Below, in pieces: positions 15,505 through 17,701 of a DNA stretch of 17,701 nt (positions are counted from its first letter, which is position 1; the number at the start of each line of letters is the position of its first letter). The notes below the pieces were generated by a model. The model saw only the letters and a program-made list of their open reading frames with translations. It did no database searches and was not told the DNA's origin. The DNA comes from CAZXBB01 sp964638815 (GTDB lineage: Bacteria > Planctomycetota > Phycisphaerae > Phycisphaerales > SM1A02). The position numbers and the translations under genes are program-made. Location of the stretch: the NCBI GenBank assembly GCA_964638815.1, contig CAZXBB010000358.1:1-17701 (forward strand), written 5' to 3'.

Positions 15505-15754
15505 TCCTGCGGCGGAGTGAGCCGATCTCGACGACGCGCCACGCTGGCGCCGGCTGCCTGACCCAACGCTGTGGTACGCGATCTGCCGGGCCGAGGGGGC
15601 CGGCCGCGTCCGTGAAGGCCGGGCGGACCGGCCTGATTACGCGGCGGGATGGCGGCGGGATCGGGGACGGAATCAGGGCGGGATCCCCGTTGCGCGATCG
15701 CGATCGGCGGGACGATGAGCATGATGCGCCGGCGCCACGGTCCCGGTCGTAAAA
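15505..15754. other. Intergenic region with short direct repeats
   Basis: No gene is convincing here. GGCGGGAT-type words recur at about 15641-15690 and the rest shows no clear structure until the palindrome at 15755. Confidence 0.4.
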
Positions 15755-15770
15755 GGGTCGGGCCCGACCC
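15755..15770. promoter_or_regulatory. Perfect 16-bp palindrome, candidate operator
   Basis: GGGTCGGGCCCGACCC equals its own reverse complement and sits 30 bases before the ATG of the FlgM-like gene, inside the expected promoter or leader. The lack of a loop suits a dimeric repressor site better than an RNA hairpin. On the minus strand it is followed by TTTT, so a terminator reading leftward is an alternative, though no minus-strand gene ends nearby. Confidence 0.45.
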
Positions 15771-15786
15771 GGCGGCGGCCACCGGA

Positions 15787-15796
15787 AAGAGAGGTG
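15787..15796 (+). promoter_or_regulatory. Strong Shine-Dalgarno for the FlgM-like gene
   Basis: AAGAGAGGTG lies four bases before the ATG at 15801 and is the best ribosome-binding site in the window. It supports this short gene as real. Confidence 0.65.
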
Positions 15797-15800
15797 AACG

Positions 15801-16055
15801 ATGTCGGTCGTCACCAGGCCGCGTCCGGGCTCGACCGCGATGCCCCGCACGCACGACGATATCCCCCTGCGCCGCAGACGCCGCCTGCCGTCGCTCGCCA
15901 TGGACCGGGCGGGACGGCGAGCGCGGTCGAGCCCGGCGGGCGTGGATCGCATCGGGCGGATCCGCGCCGAGATCGAGGCGGGGTGCTACATGACGCCCCA
16001 CAGGATCGGCGTGACCGTCGATCGCATGCTCGCGGATGTTCTCGGCGGCGCCTGA
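15801..16055 (+). CDS. Small FlgM-like protein, possible anti-sigma factor
   Basis: An 84-aa protein. The first 45 residues are basic and look disordered. The C-terminal half, VDRIGRIRAEIEAGCY at 48-63 followed by a His-Arg-Ile helix and DRMLADVL, has the pattern of the FlgM anti-sigma-28 domain, in which a helix ending in an Ile-x-x-Gly-x-Tyr step precedes a short helix that holds sigma. Canonical FlgM is about 95-100 aa, so the length is close. This assignment is from pattern only, and no flagellar gene lies in the window. It may regulate another sigma factor or be an unrelated small protein. A strong ribosome-binding site and an upstream palindrome support expression. Confidence 0.6.
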   Translation: MSVVTRPRPGSTAMPRTHDDIPLRRRRRLPSLAMDRAGRRARSSPAGVDRIGRIRAEIEAGCYMTPHRIGVTVDRMLADVLGGA

Positions 16056-16118
16056 CCGCGGCGCAGGTCGGGACACCGTCGCGCGAACACGGCGAGCCGC
16101 GTCGTCGCTGCGGCGCGC

Positions 16119-16544
16119 TCAGTACCGCTTGTTGCGCCGGATCTTCTTCTCCGGCGGCGGGTTCTTCAGCACGAAGCGTCTGTCCTCCACGAGGCGGAGC
16201 AGATCGAACGCGCTGATCACGCCGACGATCTTCTTTTCGTGAGTCACGACGAGATGGTGAACCCTGCGCTTGCGCATGATGCGGGCGGCGGTCGCGGCGT
16301 CGTTGTACTGGGGCACGGTGAAGACCGGCTCCGTCATGATGGAGCGGACCTGCGATGTACCGCGGATCCCCTCCCCGACGAGATCAATGGTCGACACGAT
16401 GCCGACGGGCTCGTCGTCCTCGTTGACCACGGGCACCGCACCGATCCGGTTGCGGCCGATGAGCTGCCGCACCCGATCGATGGTCATCCGGGGCGTGGTC
16501 GTGATGACGGAGGTCGTCATCAGGTCGCTGATCGTCACGGACAT
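16119..16544 (-). CDS. Two-CBS-domain protein
   Basis: A 141-aa protein from the ATG at 16544; the frame is open to 16607 but that part overlaps the dehydrogenase gene. It holds a pair of CBS domains and little else. The first spans about 5-62, with the typical GAVPVVNEDDEPVGIVSTIDL. The second spans about 66-122, with HHLVVTHEKKIVGVISAFDL. Such pairs bind adenine nucleotides (AMP, ATP or SAM) and sense energy state, alone or with a partner. The tail is basic (KKIRRNKRY), which might bind nucleic acid. It starts 13 bases after the dehydrogenase stop, so the two form an operon. No strong ribosome-binding site is seen, which fits translational coupling. Confidence 0.88.
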   Translation of the reverse strand: MSVTISDLMTTSVITTTPRMTIDRVRQLIGRNRIGAVPVVNEDDEPVGIVSTIDLVGEGIRGTSQVRSIMTEPVFTVPQYNDAATAARIMRKRRVHHLVVTHEKKIVGVISAFDLLRLVEDRRFVLKNPPPEKKIRRNKRY

Positions 16545-16557
16545 GGTCGGCTCCGGC

Positions 16558-17343
16558 TCACCATGGGATGCTCTCGCCATCGTGGCCGAGGAAACGGCCC
16601 GTATCACCGGGCGTGAGCCCGTCGAGCACCTTCAGCATGCCGGCGACGCTCTCCTCGGGACCGATCGCGGCGTCGGGTCCGCCCATGTCCGTGCGCACCC
16701 AGCCCGGGCTCATGGCGATGCAGGTGAACCCGTCGGGACGCAGCTCGGCCGCGATCGAGCGCGTGAACATGTTGAGGCCGGCCTTGCTCTCGCGGTAGCC
16801 GTAGTACGACCCGCCTTCGTTGAGGGCGAGGCTCCCGAGACGGCTCGAGATGTTCACGACGAGCTTGCGGTGACCTTTCCGCAGCGCCGGCAGCAGCGCG
16901 TGGGTCACGCGCATCGGGCCCAGGCAGTTGACCTGGTAGACGCGATCGGCCTGTTTGGCGTCGAGCGCTGCGAGCGACGGAATGCGGCCGCCGATGCCGG
17001 CGTTGTTGATGAGCACGTCGAGCGGCGTGTCGCCGAGACGCTCGGCCAGACGCGCGACGCTCGCCGGATCAGCGACGTCGAGCGGCTCGACGCGAACACC
17101 GAGCCTGCGGAGATCCTCCGCGTCCTCGGGCTTGCGCGCCGTCGCGATGACGGTCGCCCCCCGGGCGTGCCACTGCCGCGCCCACTCGAGGCCGAGGCCT
17201 CGGTTCGCCCCGGTGATGAGGACGGTGAGGTCGCTCGCGGTGTCCGGCGCGCTCTGCGGCCCGCTCACGGCGGGGCGCACCGCGAATGCCGCAAGTGCCA
17301 CCACGGCCAGGGCCGCGACAGGAGACCGGTGTTTCTTCGCCAT
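16558..17343 (-). CDS. Exported short-chain dehydrogenase, C-factor/sniffer-like
   Basis: A 261-aa protein from the ATG at 17343, chosen over a TTG at 17349 because GGAGG lies eight bases upstream. Residues 1-28 form a signal peptide or anchor (KKHR, then a hydrophobic core of about 14 residues). An SDR Rossmann fold follows: cofactor loop TGANRGLG (44-51), acidic D89 in LDV, NNAG (113-116), NISS (164-167), and the catalytic YRESK (Tyr183, Lys187). The TGANRGLGLE and GYRESKAGLN signatures point to the C-factor (CsgA)/sniffer subgroup of NAD(P)-dependent reductases. An export signal on such an enzyme is unusual, because NAD(P)H is cytoplasmic. It heads an operon with the CBS-domain gene. Confidence 0.9.
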   Translation of the reverse strand: MAKKHRSPVAALAVVALAAFAVRPAVSGPQSAPDTASDLTVLITGANRGLGLEWARQWHARGATVIATARKPEDAEDLRRLGVRVEPLDVADPASVARLAERLGDTPLDVLINNAGIGGRIPSLAALDAKQADRVYQVNCLGPMRVTHALLPALRKGHRKLVVNISSRLGSLALNEGGSYYGYRESKAGLNMFTRSIAAELRPDGFTCIAMSPGWVRTDMGGPDAAIGPEESVAGMLKVLDGLTPGDTGRFLGHDGESIPW

Positions 17344-17366
17344 CGTCAACGCCTCCCTTGTCCCGA

Positions 17367-17399
17367 TCCTGGCCCGACCCTGCCCCGACCCTGCCCCGG
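17367..17399. repeat. 11-bp tandem repeat before the dehydrogenase gene
   Basis: Three head-to-tail units of CCCTGCCCCGA with small changes lie just upstream of the ribosome-binding site of the exported dehydrogenase (minus strand), so they belong to its leader. Confidence 0.65.
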
Positions 17400-17447
17400 T
17401 CCGTCCACGTCACCCGACGCTGCTCCGCACGATCACCGGATCGCACT

Positions 17448-17453
17448 GTTATA
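17448..17453 (-). promoter_or_regulatory. Possible -10 element for the dehydrogenase-CBS operon
   Basis: The minus strand reads TATAAC, five of six matches to the -10 consensus and the most AT-rich hexamer in this gap, 104 bases before the ATG at 17343. I see no good -35 box at the right spacing, so this is tentative. Confidence 0.3.
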
Positions 17454-17624
17454 CCCGAGTCTGCGCCCGATGATCGGCCCCAGGATGTGATGAACATCGG
17501 ACGGCGGGGCACTCCCGGATGCGGACGCGAAGGACCGCGCCCATATGTCGGGTGGCCCCGGGCTCCGCGCCGGCGGCCGGTCGCTCGAAGGTGCCTGTCC
17601 TGCTTGCTCTGCTCAGCCACGCCC

Positions 17625-17694
17625 GGTGCAGGCGAGGGCGCCTGCACCACAACGACGACGCCACGCTTGTGGTGCAGGCGACCTCGCCTGCACC
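17625..17694. repeat. Tight cluster of inverted repeats of a GGTGCAGGCG unit
   Basis: The word GGTGCAGGCG and its reverse complement alternate four times in 70 bases. They form a 10-bp hairpin at 17625-17634/17639-17648 and an 11-bp hairpin at 17671-17681/17684-17694. The middle arms can pair instead as a 14-bp stem (17639-17652 with 17667-17680). The region 17400-17624 shows no gene. An REP-type intergenic repeat is likely, with the window ending within or just after it. Confidence 0.75.
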
Positions 17695-17701
17695 CGAACC
17701 C

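Noticed and set aside
1..17701. A novel defence or mobile-element system
   Set aside because: I found no nuclease-helicase, toxin-antitoxin, reverse transcriptase, recombinase or transposase signature among the supported genes; the odd signals are repeats and exported enzymes.

Overview
This is a GC-rich (roughly 70% by eye) stretch of bacterial chromosome with tight gene packing, GTG and TTG starts, overlapping genes and many secreted or membrane-anchored products. I see no rRNA, tRNA, CRISPR array, insertion sequence or phage gene. Organism identity is inference only. The GC content, a TPR-sulfotransferase, a CsgA/C-factor-like dehydrogenase and exported proteins rich in low-complexity sequence would fit a high-GC, deltaproteobacteria-like (myxobacterial or related uncultured) Gram-negative lineage, but nothing here proves it.

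Layout. 1-249: hairpin-rich intergenic DNA with a probable terminator. 250-2793 (minus): an exported methyltransferase-like protein followed by a TPR-sulfotransferase. 2865-3254 (plus): a small zinc-ribbon membrane protein. 3307-3384: a run of G tracts between convergent genes. 3423-7395 (minus): an SGNH-hydrolase-like protein, a small hypothetical protein, a large exported helical protein whose signal peptide starts inside a 9-bp tandem repeat, and a small Cys-rich secreted protein. 7580-10059 (plus): a membrane-anchored dual-specificity-type phosphatase translationally coupled to a GT39-like glycosyltransferase with a proline-rich head. 10031-11737 (minus): a second GT39-like paralogue that overlaps the first tail-to-tail. 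11838-12692 (plus): a membrane-anchored endonuclease/exonuclease/phosphatase-fold protein. 12756-14742 (minus): a two-gene ABC-2 exporter with a G-rich 8-bp tandem repeat just before its first start codon. 15058-15504 and 15801-16055 (plus): a conserved-looking hypothetical protein and a small FlgM-like protein behind a perfect 16-bp palindrome. 16119-17343 (minus): an exported short-chain dehydrogenase and a two-CBS-domain protein. 17344-17701: an 11-bp tandem repeat and a tight cluster of inverted repeats.

A possible shared theme is cell-surface work. Sulfotransfer, lipid-linked sugar transfer, acyl-type modification by an SGNH protein, an exporter and several extracytoplasmic proteins could act on surface glycans or lipids, but no single biosynthetic pathway can be read from the window. 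The most unusual feature is how often short tandem repeats of different unit lengths (8, 9, 11, 13-15 and 27 bp) sit at or just before the 5' end of a gene. I found no defence island and no clearly new multi-gene system.
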